A stretch of DNA of 64,000 bases from Acidobacteriota bacterium (lineage in GTDB: Bacteria; Acidobacteriota; Terriglobia; Acidiferrales; UBA7541): assembly GCA_003166795.1 (NCBI GenBank), contig PMUS01000097.1:5287-69286 (forward strand), written 5' to 3'. The position numbers and the translations under genes are program-made. This document shows, one piece after another, positions 44,942 to 53,852 of this stretch. Numbering within the stretch: position 1 is the stretch's first letter; each line of letters opens with the position of its first letter. Below the pieces are notes generated by a model that was not told the DNA's origin, did not search any database, and was given only the letters and a program-made list of their open reading frames with translations.

Positions 44942-45502
44942 TTAATTTTGACCTGTCGAGACCGGCGCTTGCTGGAATGCGGGCGAGGTCGCCGCGAGTT
45001 CGATTTGATATCGCGTCGCCTGATCGAACAGTACGAATCCTTCCACGCCTGCGACCTGGTCCGCCACGAACTGCCTGACCTGACGCTCCGCTGCGGCGTC
45101 TCTCTGCACTGGCCAGTCGAACGCATGGCTTATTTCAAGCGCAACGCGCGTTCGATTCTTGGCCGGCACAAATGCCGCCGAGTCCAGGTTGATCGGCTCA
45201 TCGCTGCTCAAACTGCCGGTGGGCTGGAGCCGGCTCATAATCACGACGTCCGGCCCGCTCGAGAGCCGGTAGTCAATATCCGTCCTATTGTCCAGGTCAT
45301 AGAAAAAGACCACGGCCGCGTGAGTGGAATCCACTTCGCGTACCCGCACTCCCGCGAGCGTGCTCTGAATCGCGCCCGAGTTCCATGCGTCGGCGGGCGA
45401 GGAGGAAGGCCGAAGACGCGAAAATCTCGCGACAATGAATACCAACAGCGCGAGCGCGCAAACCGCTAGACCAAGCCACCCGAGTTTCTTCCATGGCGCC
45501 AT
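44942..45502 (-). CDS. single-helix anchored extracytoplasmic protein, unknown
   Basis: A 186-residue protein beginning MAPWKKLGWLGLAVCALALL, an N-terminal helix that anchors a soluble, probably periplasmic domain of about 150 residues. The body alternates strands and helices (THAAVVFFYDLDNRTDIDYRL, NRTRVALEISHAFDWP, VRQFVADQVAGVEGFVLFDQ). I do not recognise the family. It lies upstream of the PilZ-TonB gene on the same strand (145 bases), and divergent from the secreted protein at 45641. The longer frame upstream of ATG 45502 lacks coding character. Confidence 0.65.
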   Translation of the reverse strand: MAPWKKLGWLGLAVCALALLVFIVARFSRLRPSSSPADAWNSGAIQSTLAGVRVREVDSTHAAVVFFYDLDNRTDIDYRLSSGPDVVIMSRLQPTGSLSSDEPINLDSAAFVPAKNRTRVALEISHAFDWPVQRDAAAERQVRQFVADQVAGVEGFVLFDQATRYQIELAATSPAFQQAPVSTGQN

Positions 45503-45569
45503 GAAAAACGAATCTACCACATCCGCGGCGGTTGCACGATGCGTCCGATCCTCCCGCGTGCCCGACAGC

Positions 45570-45598
45570 TTGACATAGGTGGGCCGCCGGACTACTCT
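45570..45598 (+). promoter_or_regulatory. sigma-70 type promoter for secreted protein gene
   Basis: An exact TTGACA at 45570-45575, a 17-base spacer, and TACTCT at 45593-45598. The predicted transcript would start near 45605, leaving room for the GGAGGAAAG ribosome site before ATG 45641. Confidence 0.5.
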
Positions 45599-45640
45599 GC
45601 GGGCCGCACGCGGATCCCAGCCCAAATTTCCGGAGGAAAG

Positions 45641-46408
45641 ATGAAATTGAAGAAGTATGTCTACGTGTTAGTCGTCGCCGCACTGGCGACGTTTTCAGCC
45701 TCGGCACAGACCAACCCGGGAACCATAGCCGCCATGGAGTCCCAAACTCCCAAGCCCGGCATGTCCCAGCAGTATGAACAAGGACGCAAACAAAAGGCGG
45801 ATTGGCACAAGCAGCAAAAAGACCCCCAGGAGCTATATGTCTTCGCAACCATCAGCGGCGATAACACGGGAACGTACCTCGTCGGCCGTATGGATCAGCA
45901 TTGGGCGGATTTCGACAAGCCGGCGATTTCCGACGCTGCCGACACCGAGGAATTCAACAAGGCGGTCGGTTCATTCGTGCAGTCGGTAACAGACCGCTAT
46001 TACGCGTTTATGCCGAAGGTCAGCAATCCCGATCCTTCTGCGACGGGGCCCGCGAAATACACGGAGTTGATCACTTTTCGCGTGCATCGCGACAAGATAG
46101 GAGCATTTCGAGGCGCTCTGGTGAGGCTCGGCGAAGCGGTTCAGAAAACCAAATGGCCTGTTCACTTTGAATTCTATGAGCTGGTCAACGGCGGTGCCGA
46201 AGGCACATTCGTATTGGCCGAACCCCACGCGAACTGGGCGGATTTCGAGGAAAAACCAGACGTGAAGCCTTTCCGCGATATGCTCAAGGACGCATTTGGG
46301 CAAAACGAGGCCGATTCCGTCTACGACCGGATCGAGAATTCGATTGAAAGCGAGTCCAGCGAGATTCTCGAATTTCGCCCGGACCTCAGCTATATCCCTG
46401 CCAAGTAA
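45641..46408 (+). CDS. secreted protein of unknown function
   Basis: A 255-residue protein with a clear signal peptide ([19 protein letters not shown], cleavage near AQTN). The mature part is acidic and alpha/beta, with two similar-looking halves: [18 protein letters not shown]...WADFDKPA and FELVNGG-type [31 protein letters not shown]. The repeated strand-WADF pattern suggests an internal duplication, perhaps two ferredoxin-like (dimeric alpha/beta barrel) folds. GGAGGAAAG precedes ATG 45641 and an intrinsic terminator follows at 46439. Family not recognised. Confidence 0.8.
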   Translation: MKLKKYVYVLVVAALATFSASAQTNPGTIAAMESQTPKPGMSQQYEQGRKQKADWHKQQKDPQELYVFATISGDNTGTYLVGRMDQHWADFDKPAISDAADTEEFNKAVGSFVQSVTDRYYAFMPKVSNPDPSATGPAKYTELITFRVHRDKIGAFRGALVRLGEAVQKTKWPVHFEFYELVNGGAEGTFVLAEPHANWADFEEKPDVKPFRDMLKDAFGQNEADSVYDRIENSIESESSEILEFRPDLSYIPAK

Positions 46409-46438
46409 CGGAATCAGAGGCGGTCGTTTGCAGTCAAG

Positions 46439-46478
46439 GCCTGCGGGCCTCCCACAGGGGCCCGCGGGCTCTTTTTTT
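46439..46478 (+). terminator. intrinsic terminator
   Basis: GCCTGCGGGCC at 46439-46449 pairs (one G-U) with GGCCCGCGGGC at 46459-46469, followed by a run of seven T at 46472-46478. It lies 30 bases after the stop of the secreted protein gene. Confidence 0.8.
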
Positions 46479-46526
46479 CGCAAGCGAACCATGCATCCGC
46501 GCGGGACCTCGTGTAATCTAATGGTC

Positions 46527-46940
46527 ATGAGCGAAAAAATTCGCAAGGACGACGCGGAGTGGCGGGCGAAGCTGACGGACGAGCAATACCACGTGACGAG
46601 GAAGAAGGGAACTGAGCCACCCTTCACCGGAGAGTACGAGAATACGGACACCGACGGGACGTACGTGTGCGTCTGTTGCGGACAGCCTCTATTTGCTTCC
46701 GACGCGAAATACCATTCCGGCTCCGGCTGGCCCAGCTACTACCGACCGATCAAGGCCGAAAATGTTGAAATGGAGAGCGACACCGCCCACGGCATGCGCC
46801 GAACGGAGGTTATGTGCAGCCGGTGCGACGCTCACTTGGGGCACGTGTTTGAAGATGGTCCGCAACCTACCGGCCTGCGCTTCTGCATCAACTCCGCCGC
46901 GTTGCGTCTAGAAGAGAAAGACGGCGACAAGAAGAGCTAA
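46527..46940 (+). CDS. msrB: peptide-methionine (R)-S-oxide reductase
   Basis: A 137-residue MsrB that repairs methionine-R-sulfoxide in proteins. The two zinc CxxC pairs are CVCC and CSRC. The catalytic Cys is in [11 protein letters not shown], with the HLGHVFEDG motif before it. The substrate-binding [12 protein letters not shown] is intact. The resolving Cys found in some members is not obvious. The start is ATG 46527 or 46521; neither has a ribosome site, and TAATCT at 46514-46519 could be a -10 box giving a leaderless message. Confidence 0.93.
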   Translation: MSEKIRKDDAEWRAKLTDEQYHVTRKKGTEPPFTGEYENTDTDGTYVCVCCGQPLFASDAKYHSGSGWPSYYRPIKAENVEMESDTAHGMRRTEVMCSRCDAHLGHVFEDGPQPTGLRFCINSAALRLEEKDGDKKS

Positions 46941-47046
46941 CGCATCCGCAGATCTCACGCACACCGCCCGCGGACGTACCCCGTTCCAAACCCGCAGTTG
47001 AAGAGCGCGTTGAATCAGCAGGATGCCCTCAGGTTTTTCCGAGAAA

Positions 47047-47066
47047 GGGCACGATATATCGTGCCC
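47047..47066. repeat. 20-base perfect palindrome, copy 2
   Basis: Identical to the palindrome at 40231-40250, again followed by GGC. It lies between the convergent ends of msrB and the Ig-domain lipoprotein gene. Confidence 0.7.
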
Positions 47067-47126
47067 GGCGCTAACGCTTGCCGCGATGAAGCCATTTGCA
47101 CTGGCGGAAAAGACGATTCTAGGTTT

Positions 47127-49976
47127 CTAGTGGTCCAGCAGAATAAGCTGCGGATGCGTGTCGGTCGCGTCTTCCGAAAGTATTCGAACACTCCCAGGTG
47201 AAACAACGTAGAAGACGGAGCTTGTCGGGAAACCGCTCGGCACCGTGCCAGTTCCAGTGAGCGTGCCTCGCCCGTTTGGAGCGGGGCTCGAGAAGGTTGC
47301 CGTCAGGGGTTGAGCCAGTTTGGGCGCCGTCGCTCCCGTCGGATCAATCTCATCCACCACTCCCGTGAGCGCCCCGGCGCCGTTTGCGGTCGTCTGTCCA
47401 ATCACATTCTTAACAGCGGCCTCCGCGATGGAGGGCGCGGTCAAGGTGTAGCCGTCTACAAACGACGTCAGAGAAAACGATGGCCCGCTCGTCTGCTGTT
47501 CGAGCCGTCCGGTGGTGACCGCAGCATCACTGCCGATCAGGAATCCTTGAGCCGGACCTGTCAAGTACGCCGCCGCTACGCGCGTTGCCGCCGCGGTGGA
47601 CCCGAGCCCCGTGAAGCTGACGCGTCCATTCGAGGTGATCGCGCACGTTCCCGCAAACGAAATGGGCGTCGCTGCTCCGCCATTGATCGTGCCAGCGTTG
47701 TTTTCATCGTAGGTCAAATCCACGGCTGCGTTCTGGTTGCACAGTGTTGACGTCAGCAGTCCCGCAAACACGCTGGCACTGCCGCTCGAGCCCAGGCCCG
47801 TTCCGCTCGCTACGCTCGCGCCTGCTAGCGCTGTCTGGTCGAACTCCGTATTCGTCTGCTGCAGCACCACCTCGCCGGCGAGTCTGAACACTGTCGGCAA
47901 TCCGGTGTTCTTATCGCTGTCCGCTTCAATGAAATACAAGTCCGAGGGCGTGACAAAGTAGAAAATAAAATTCAGCGTCACCTGCGGCGTGTTGTTCGGC
48001 GCGAACGTGAACTCCGCCGTCCCGCGAGTCCCCGCACCGAAGGTGTAATCGCCGGAAAGCGACTGGGAGCTATAAGTCCCCGCATCATTAAAATCGCTCA
48101 CGCCCGGACTCAGGGTCTGGTTGCCATCCGAATGGAAAACGCCGGCCAGGGCCGCGGGCTTCTCGGTCAAATCATAGCCGGGCAATTCGAACGCGTAGTT
48201 CCCACTTAGGTTGTTGTTGCCAAAACTTGCGGGTCCCACAACAGGTTTCAAGGCGCCCTCCCCATGCGTGTGCTTGAGATCTTTACTTGTCGTGGTGGTG
48301 TAGTTTTCAAAGAAAGTCGCGTTCCCGTTCGAGTCGAGCACCAGATCGTAATCCGCGACGATCGTCGCATTAGCGCCAAAAGCGAACGTCAGCTCCATTG
48401 TCCCGCGCCCGTCGGAGCCCATCACATACGTGCTGCCCGCAATTGTGGAACTCTGCGGGATGATGGCGCCTCCCAGCGCGACGCCGGAGACGCGGTTGCT
48501 GTCCACGCTGCCAGCCGTGATCTGCCCGTCGCCATTCGCTGTAAGCGTGCCGGCCAGGGCAACTGGACCATCGCTGTCAAAGCCATTGAAGAGGAACGCG
48601 TATTGTCCGCTCAGCAGGGTGTTGTTTGTGGTGCCCGCGTTGATGGTAATTGTAAACTGCGCCGAATTGGTCTCGGGATCGGGAGTGCCATTCGAAGGAT
48701 TGACTTCGGAATCGGCTACTTGAACCGTAAAAGTCGAAGCGGTCACCAGGGTGGGTGTTCCAGTAATAGTCGCGGGGCCGTTCGCCAGAGTCGAGAGGAT
48801 CAATCCGGCAGGCAGCTGTCCTTGCGTGATGGTCCAGATGTACGGCGGTACGCCGCCCGTGGCGTTCAAATTGGCGCTGTACGCCGTTGCGGTGGTACCG
48901 GTTGCCAAAGGCCCCTCCGTCGAGATCAGAAGCGGCTGCGGAGCCTGAATCGTAATCGAGAATGGTGCGGGCGTTGCCGGGACCTTCTGAGGCGTCGGCA
49001 GGGAAGAGTCCGAGACCTGCACGGCGAAAGTGTAAATCGCCGGGTATGCCACAGGCGGTGTGGCGTGCGACTCGTTGATTGGGATGCCTGTGATCTGACC
49101 GGTGCTGCTATTCAGCGACAGACCAGGCGGCAGACTGCCGGACGTTATGGTCCAGGTCAGCGGTGCAACTCCACCCAGCGTCGCGATCGAACCGCTATAA
49201 GTCGAATTAAGCGTCCCGGCAGGAAGCGGCGCCACCGTCACGGAAAGCGTTGGCGGCGGGGCAATGGTTATGATGAATTGCTGACTGACCGCGGGCGCGC
49301 CTCCGCTGTCCACAACCTGTATCGTGAACGCGGAAGTCCCCGAGCCGCAGGGCGTCCCCACGATCGTACCCGTGGCGCTCGTGGACGACGTGTTCAATTT
49401 CAAGCAGTTCGGCAGCGAGCCGATCGGAACGCTGTAGGTGTAGGGTGATACGCCGCCGGTAAACGAGAAACTCTGGGTGTACGGTACGGCGTTGTTTCCA
49501 TTGACCAGGGTGCACGGAAGCACGCCGCTCGGATTGCATTCCGTCACCGCAAAAACGGGAGGAAGCACTATGGAAAGGGTCGCGGTTTTGGTGACGTTTA
49601 CGTCCGCGACGGATGTGGCCGTGATAACCACGGAGGTCGTGGCCGTGATCGCCGGCGCCGTATAAGTGACGCCAAAAGGGGCGTTATTTGTGAGAGTCCC
49701 ACAATTTCCAACAGCCAATCCTGAACCGGCGCAGCCCGATTGCTTGGCGAAAGTCCACGTAACTCCCAGAGCCTTCGTGTCGCCGCCTACCGTAGCCGTA
49801 AAGTTGAGCGCGTTCGAAGTCGCGGAACCAAGCGGAGTCTCGTCCATCATCAACAGGCCGTTGGCGGACTCCACTTCGACCGAAATCATCAAGCCGCTGC
49901 CACCGCCGCAGCCGGAAAGTATCACTAGGCCCAGACAGGCGGCGCAAAACACCGCAGCGAATCGCATTTTCTTCAT
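47127..49976 (-). CDS. large Ig-like domain lipoprotein
   Basis: A 949-residue exported lipoprotein: signal peptide with lipobox LVILSGC (lipidated Cys about residue 23). Three putative-Ig (He_PIG-type) repeats follow, each with a GGVxPYxW core and a GLSLNSSTGQITG-like end. The second half has two modules starting LSGQYAFLFNGFDSDG and LSGNYAFELPGYDL, each followed by a variant of ALAG-x4-DG, and a third more diverged one. This layout is common in Acidobacteriota surface proteins of unknown role. The start ATG 49976 is preceded by AGGTGG. The downstream end is convergent with msrB. Confidence 0.85.
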   Translation of the reverse strand: MKKMRFAAVFCAACLGLVILSGCGGGSGLMISVEVESANGLLMMDETPLGSATSNALNFTATVGGDTKALGVTWTFAKQSGCAGSGLAVGNCGTLTNNAPFGVTYTAPAITATTSVVITATSVADVNVTKTATLSIVLPPVFAVTECNPSGVLPCTLVNGNNAVPYTQSFSFTGGVSPYTYSVPIGSLPNCLKLNTSSTSATGTIVGTPCGSGTSAFTIQVVDSGGAPAVSQQFIITIAPPPTLSVTVAPLPAGTLNSTYSGSIATLGGVAPLTWTITSGSLPPGLSLNSSTGQITGIPINESHATPPVAYPAIYTFAVQVSDSSLPTPQKVPATPAPFSITIQAPQPLLISTEGPLATGTTATAYSANLNATGGVPPYIWTITQGQLPAGLILSTLANGPATITGTPTLVTASTFTVQVADSEVNPSNGTPDPETNSAQFTITINAGTTNNTLLSGQYAFLFNGFDSDGPVALAGTLTANGDGQITAGSVDSNRVSGVALGGAIIPQSSTIAGSTYVMGSDGRGTMELTFAFGANATIVADYDLVLDSNGNATFFENYTTTTSKDLKHTHGEGALKPVVGPASFGNNNLSGNYAFELPGYDLTEKPAALAGVFHSDGNQTLSPGVSDFNDAGTYSSQSLSGDYTFGAGTRGTAEFTFAPNNTPQVTLNFIFYFVTPSDLYFIEADSDKNTGLPTVFRLAGEVVLQQTNTEFDQTALAGASVASGTGLGSSGSASVFAGLLTSTLCNQNAAVDLTYDENNAGTINGGAATPISFAGTCAITSNGRVSFTGLGSTAAATRVAAAYLTGPAQGFLIGSDAAVTTGRLEQQTSGPSFSLTSFVDGYTLTAPSIAEAAVKNVIGQTTANGAGALTGVVDEIDPTGATAPKLAQPLTATFSSPAPNGRGTLTGTGTVPSGFPTSSVFYVVSPGSVRILSEDATDTHPQLILLDH

Positions 49977-50538
49977 GCAGCCACCTGAATTACCATGGTC
50001 AAATCTGCTCCCTCGCGCGGTATTGCGTTCCATTTGGGCATGGGCCTTCGGAACCGTCTTACTCCCACGGATTTCCATTTCGACGCGGCCGGGATTCGGA
50101 TAGTCTCACAGGACGCTCCGGCGCATCTAGCGAATTGAGCTGAATAACAAAACGGCCGGAGAGAGTCAATCCACATATCTCCGGCACCACCCCTCCCCCA
50201 ACCTAACGTAGGTGTGTTGCATCTTAACTACCGGGCGCATTTGATCCTGGACGCTGCAATCTGCGGCATGATTCAGCCATGGTGGATGCGCGTAGCGTGG
50301 CGCTCGTTGCCTGCCGGTATAGAGCTCGTTGGTGTTGCGTGGCACCCTCCAGCCTGACTCGCCCACTCTTGCGCTGCGCTCGCGTAGAACAGGCGGCATG
50401 AATCTTGATTGGAAATGTCGCGATTCAATTGCGCGATTTTCTATTTTGAATGGTTTTTTGGTATAAGGGAGTGCGCATAAAGGGCTTGGGTAGCTTGTTT
50501 GTCCTCTTTTTTTCGCACGGCTCATACGGAGGAAGGCA
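49977..50538. other. divergent intergenic region, lipoprotein / ABC operon
   Basis: 562 bases with no acceptable gene. It holds an inverted repeat, GCCGGAGA at 50155-50162 and TCTCCGGC at 50178-50185 (15-base loop), and an extended -10-like TGGTATAAG at 50459-50467 in front of the ABC operon. Confidence 0.5.
50459..50467 (+). promoter_or_regulatory. extended -10 promoter for ABC/Gld-like operon
   Basis: TGG-TATAAG at 50459-50467 fits an extended -10 (TGnTATAAT). It is about 72 bases before the TTG start, in a locally AT-rich stretch. No good -35 is seen. Confidence 0.4.
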
Positions 50539-51498
50539 TTGATTGAAGTTCAGAATCTGACCAAGGCCTACGGCCTGGTCACGGCAGTGGACCACGTCTC
50601 ATTCACCGTCAATAAAGGTGAAATCCTAGGCTTTCTGGGCCCGAACGGCGCCGGAAAAACCACCACGATGCGCATCCTGACCGGGTTTATGCCCGCAACG
50701 TCGGGAACGGCGCGCGTCTCCGGATTTGACGTCGCGCAGGATTCACTCGAGGTGCGCCGTCACATCGGCTATTTGCCCGAGGCGCCCCCTCTCTATCCCG
50801 ATATGGCGGTGGGCACCTATCTCGACTTCGTTCTGCGGATCAAGAATATTCCGGCGGAACGGCGGCGCGCTCGCGTGGACGACGCGATCGAGAAAACCAA
50901 TCTTGGCGACAAGCGCACCCAGCTGATCAAGCGGCTGTCGCGCGGATACAAACAGCGCGTCGGCCTGGCGCAAGCCCTGGTCCACGATCCGGACGTCATC
51001 ATTCTGGACGAGCCGACCGTGGGGCTTGACCCCAAGCAGATCATCGAAGTGCGCCATCTCATCAAGAGTCTCGCGGGAAGCCACACGATCATCCTTTCGA
51101 CGCACATCCTGCCGGAAGTCAGCATGACGTGCGATCGCGTGGTGATCATCAACAAAGGCAAGATAGCGGCGGTGGATACTCCGCAGAACCTGACTACCCA
51201 GCTGAAGAGCGGCCAGAGAATTCAACTCGAGGTTCGCGCCCCTGAAAAGCCCATGCAGGAACTGCTTGGGCAGATTCCGGGGACCAGCCGTGTGCAACTG
51301 GACTCCTCGCGAGCCGATGGCCATTTGACGGCCACGGTCGAAGCCGCGCCGGGCCAGGACATCCGCAGCGTGATTGCCGCGAAGATCGTCGAAAAGGGCT
51401 GGGAGCTCTACGAATTGCGCGGCGTGAGCATGAGTCTGGAAGACATTTTCCTCGAACTTACGACCGACGATGCCGCCCACGCGCAGCCGTCCAACTAA
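50539..51498 (+). CDS. ABC transporter ATPase, GldA-like
   Basis: A 319-residue ABC ATPase: Walker A GPNGAGKTT, Q-loop YLPEAPPLYPDM, signature LSRGYKQR, Walker B VIILDEPTVGLD, H-loop LSTHIL. The C-terminal 95 residues form the extra domain seen in NosF/GldA-type ATPases. The signature LSRGY instead of LSGGQ is typical of this subgroup. TTG 50539 has an excellent GGAGGAAGG before it. It is the first of four co-directional genes (permease 13 bases downstream, GldG-like, DUF4340), as in gliding-associated Gld clusters, but actual gliding is not implied. Confidence 0.92.
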   Translation: MIEVQNLTKAYGLVTAVDHVSFTVNKGEILGFLGPNGAGKTTTMRILTGFMPATSGTARVSGFDVAQDSLEVRRHIGYLPEAPPLYPDMAVGTYLDFVLRIKNIPAERRRARVDDAIEKTNLGDKRTQLIKRLSRGYKQRVGLAQALVHDPDVIILDEPTVGLDPKQIIEVRHLIKSLAGSHTIILSTHILPEVSMTCDRVVIINKGKIAAVDTPQNLTTQLKSGQRIQLEVRAPEKPMQELLGQIPGTSRVQLDSSRADGHLTATVEAAPGQDIRSVIAAKIVEKGWELYELRGVSMSLEDIFLELTTDDAAHAQPSN

Positions 51499-51510
51499 TC
51501 GGAGGAAACG

Positions 51511-52254
51511 ATGCGCAGTTTGTACGCCATTTATCGCAAGGAGATGGGCCACTACTTCGTTTCCCCTATCGCCTATGTGCTCGTGGGTCTGTTCCTGTTC
51601 CTCAGCGGGTTCTTTTTCGATCTGTACGTGAACGCGGCGAACGATCAGGCGCCCGACGCCCCCACCTGGGTGCTTCGCGCCTTTCTTGGTTTTCTGGCTC
51701 TCGTTTTTCTCTTCTTCCTTCCGATGGTTACCATGGGCGTTTATGCCGAGGAAAGAAAGCGCGGCACGATGGAGCTGTTGATGACGTCGCCCATCACCGA
51801 GCTGCAAATCGTGCTCGGCAAATTTTTCGCATCGCTCACGTTGTTTGGCGCGATGTTGCTACCGACCGCGGGCTGCGTCGTTTTCATCTGGTTGCACAGC
51901 GATCCCGTGCCGCCATTTCGCATCGTGCTCTCCGGGTATCTGGGGGCGCTGTTGTTCGGGGGATCCTTGCTGGCGCTGGGTTCGTTCCTCTCATCGCTGA
52001 CCGAAAATCAGATTATTGCTGCCGCGCTCACGTTCGCCGCGTTTCTGGTGTTGTGGGCCATTGATTTCGGCACGCGCGGAGCCAGCGGCCCGGCGGGGCA
52101 GGTTTTGCAGTATCTCTCGGTCATCAATCATTACGACGATTTTACCCGAGGCATCATTGATACGGCGGGTGTGACCTATTACCTGAGCTTCATAATTCTT
52201 TTTATTTTCTTAACGGTCCGCTCCGTGGATTCCATGCGTTGGCGGCGGGCGTAG
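51511..52254 (+). CDS. ABC transporter permease, GldF-like
   Basis: A 247-residue ABC-2 type permease with six helices. The N-terminal IYRKEMGHYFVSPIAYVLVG and the EERKRGTMELLMTSPITELQIVLGKF segment are signatures of the GldF/NosY group. GGAGGAAACG precedes the ATG. It pairs with the upstream ATPase and the downstream GldG-like protein to form one export or surface-organisation complex (inference from gene order). Confidence 0.9.
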   Translation: MRSLYAIYRKEMGHYFVSPIAYVLVGLFLFLSGFFFDLYVNAANDQAPDAPTWVLRAFLGFLALVFLFFLPMVTMGVYAEERKRGTMELLMTSPITELQIVLGKFFASLTLFGAMLLPTAGCVVFIWLHSDPVPPFRIVLSGYLGALLFGGSLLALGSFLSSLTENQIIAAALTFAAFLVLWAIDFGTRGASGPAGQVLQYLSVINHYDDFTRGIIDTAGVTYYLSFIILFIFLTVRSVDSMRWRRA

Positions 52255-52288
52255 CGCGGTTTTCGGGGTTCCGGGAGGGATTCATAGT

Positions 52289-53833
52289 ATGAATTGGGAT
52301 CGGAAAGAAACGGCACGATCGCTCGCGGCGGTGGGCGGCGCCTGCGTGGTCGCCGGATACCTTCGTTATTCGATACAGGCCGAATTGCTGCGGACGAGCG
52401 AGATTCTTCTGATCGGCGGCGGTGTTCTTCTGCTCGCTGCAATTGTGATTGGCTTCGAGTACATCGTGAACTTTTTCTCGAAGCGTTCCTCGCAGCTCGG
52501 CACGAACGCCATCATTCTGTCGGTCGCGGTCGTCGCCATCCTGGTGCTCTTGAATTTCCTGAGTTTTCGGCACTCCAAGCGTTTCGATCTGACCACCGAC
52601 AAGCAATTCAGCGTCTCCGACCAGACTCGCAAAATCGTCGGCGGCCTGCAAAGGGACGTGACCATCGTTCGCTTCGCGCGGCCTTCGGATTCGACTCCGG
52701 ACTCCCAGCGCTTCGAAGATTTGATGATCGAGTACAAGCACCTTAGCCCGCATTTCCAGTTCAAGGACGTCAACCCGCAGGAAAAACCCGAGGTGGCCAA
52801 GGAATACGGCGCGAAGCACATCGGCGACGTCATCGTGGCGTCCGGCCAGCAGAAGGTGAATCTCGAAGGCAGCCCCGAGGGTGGATTCTCCGAATCGGAT
52901 GTCACCAACACGATCTTGAAAGCAACGCGCGACACTGTGAAAACAGTGTGTTTCGTCACGGGCCACGGCGAGAAATCGTTAACCGACAGTGGCGTGGATG
53001 GCTACGCGCAGATGGCGGAGAACCTCAAGCGCGAAACCTATACCGCGGATTCCATCAATCTGGTCACCGGGGGCATTCCTTCCGACTGCGATGTCGTCGT
53101 GATCGCCGGGCCAACGAAGCCTTTTTTCCCGCAGGAAACAGCGATGGTGTCCAAGTACCTGGACGCCGGCGGCAAAGTGCTGATCGAGGTTGATCCCGAG
53201 ACGGACCCCAAGCTCGATACCGTCTTCCAGCCTTGGAACATCAATGTCGGGAACAACGTGGTGATTGACGCGAGCGGAATGGGCCAGTTGCTGGGCGCCG
53301 GGCCCGAGATCCCGCTTGTCGTGCAATACGGCGATAGTCCGATCACAAAGGGCCTCGAGCGCCAGATGACCTATTTCCCGATTGCGCGCACGGTTTCGAT
53401 CGCGGACAAATCGAAATCCGATCCCGAGGCTGTCGAGCTGCTCAAGACTTCGCCGCAAAGTTTCACGAAGCCCAAGCTCGAGCACACCGTGAAATACGAT
53501 CCGAAGACGGACACGCTCGGACCTCTTTCGCTGGGCGTGGCCGCCAGCCGGAAGGTGGACGACAAGAGCGCTCGGCTCGTTGTCATCGGTGACTCCGACT
53601 TCGCGACCGATCAGGTGCTTGGCGGTCCGGGAAGCGATGGCGACCTCTTCCTCAACACTATCAATTGGCTCGCGCAGGACGAGAATCTGATTTCCATCCG
53701 GCCGAAACCCGAAACGAGCCGCCACATCACGCTTACCGTGGCTCAGGGAACTGCTCTCGCATGGATCGATCGGTTTTTTCTGCCGGGCATCGTGATTATC
53801 GTCGGGATCTCCATCTGGTGGAAGCGGCGGTAG
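52289..53833 (+). CDS. GldG-family membrane protein
   Basis: A 514-residue protein: helices at about 14-25, 34-60 and 72-92, then a large extracytoplasmic domain, then a C-terminal helix (FFLPGIVIIVGISIWW) with basic end. The soluble part contains the GldG/ABC_transp_aux pattern: RFDLTTDKQFSVSDQT, VCFVTGHGEKSL, DCDVVVIAGPTKPFFPQE, LDAGGKVLIEVDPETDP and ARLVVIGDSDFATD. GGGAGGG lies upstream of ATG 52289. It follows the permease by 34 bases and is followed by the DUF4340 gene at 19 bases. Confidence 0.9.
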   Translation: MNWDRKETARSLAAVGGACVVAGYLRYSIQAELLRTSEILLIGGGVLLLAAIVIGFEYIVNFFSKRSSQLGTNAIILSVAVVAILVLLNFLSFRHSKRFDLTTDKQFSVSDQTRKIVGGLQRDVTIVRFARPSDSTPDSQRFEDLMIEYKHLSPHFQFKDVNPQEKPEVAKEYGAKHIGDVIVASGQQKVNLEGSPEGGFSESDVTNTILKATRDTVKTVCFVTGHGEKSLTDSGVDGYAQMAENLKRETYTADSINLVTGGIPSDCDVVVIAGPTKPFFPQETAMVSKYLDAGGKVLIEVDPETDPKLDTVFQPWNINVGNNVVIDASGMGQLLGAGPEIPLVVQYGDSPITKGLERQMTYFPIARTVSIADKSKSDPEAVELLKTSPQSFTKPKLEHTVKYDPKTDTLGPLSLGVAASRKVDDKSARLVVIGDSDFATDQVLGGPGSDGDLFLNTINWLAQDENLISIRPKPETSRHITLTVAQGTALAWIDRFFLPGIVIIVGISIWWKRR

Positions 53834-53852
53834 AAGGTCCGCACGGGAATTC

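Noticed and set aside
48264-49448. 394-codon open frame antisense to the Ig-domain lipoprotein
   Set aside because: The Arg/Gly-rich translation mirrors the Thr/Gly-rich repeats on the coding strand.
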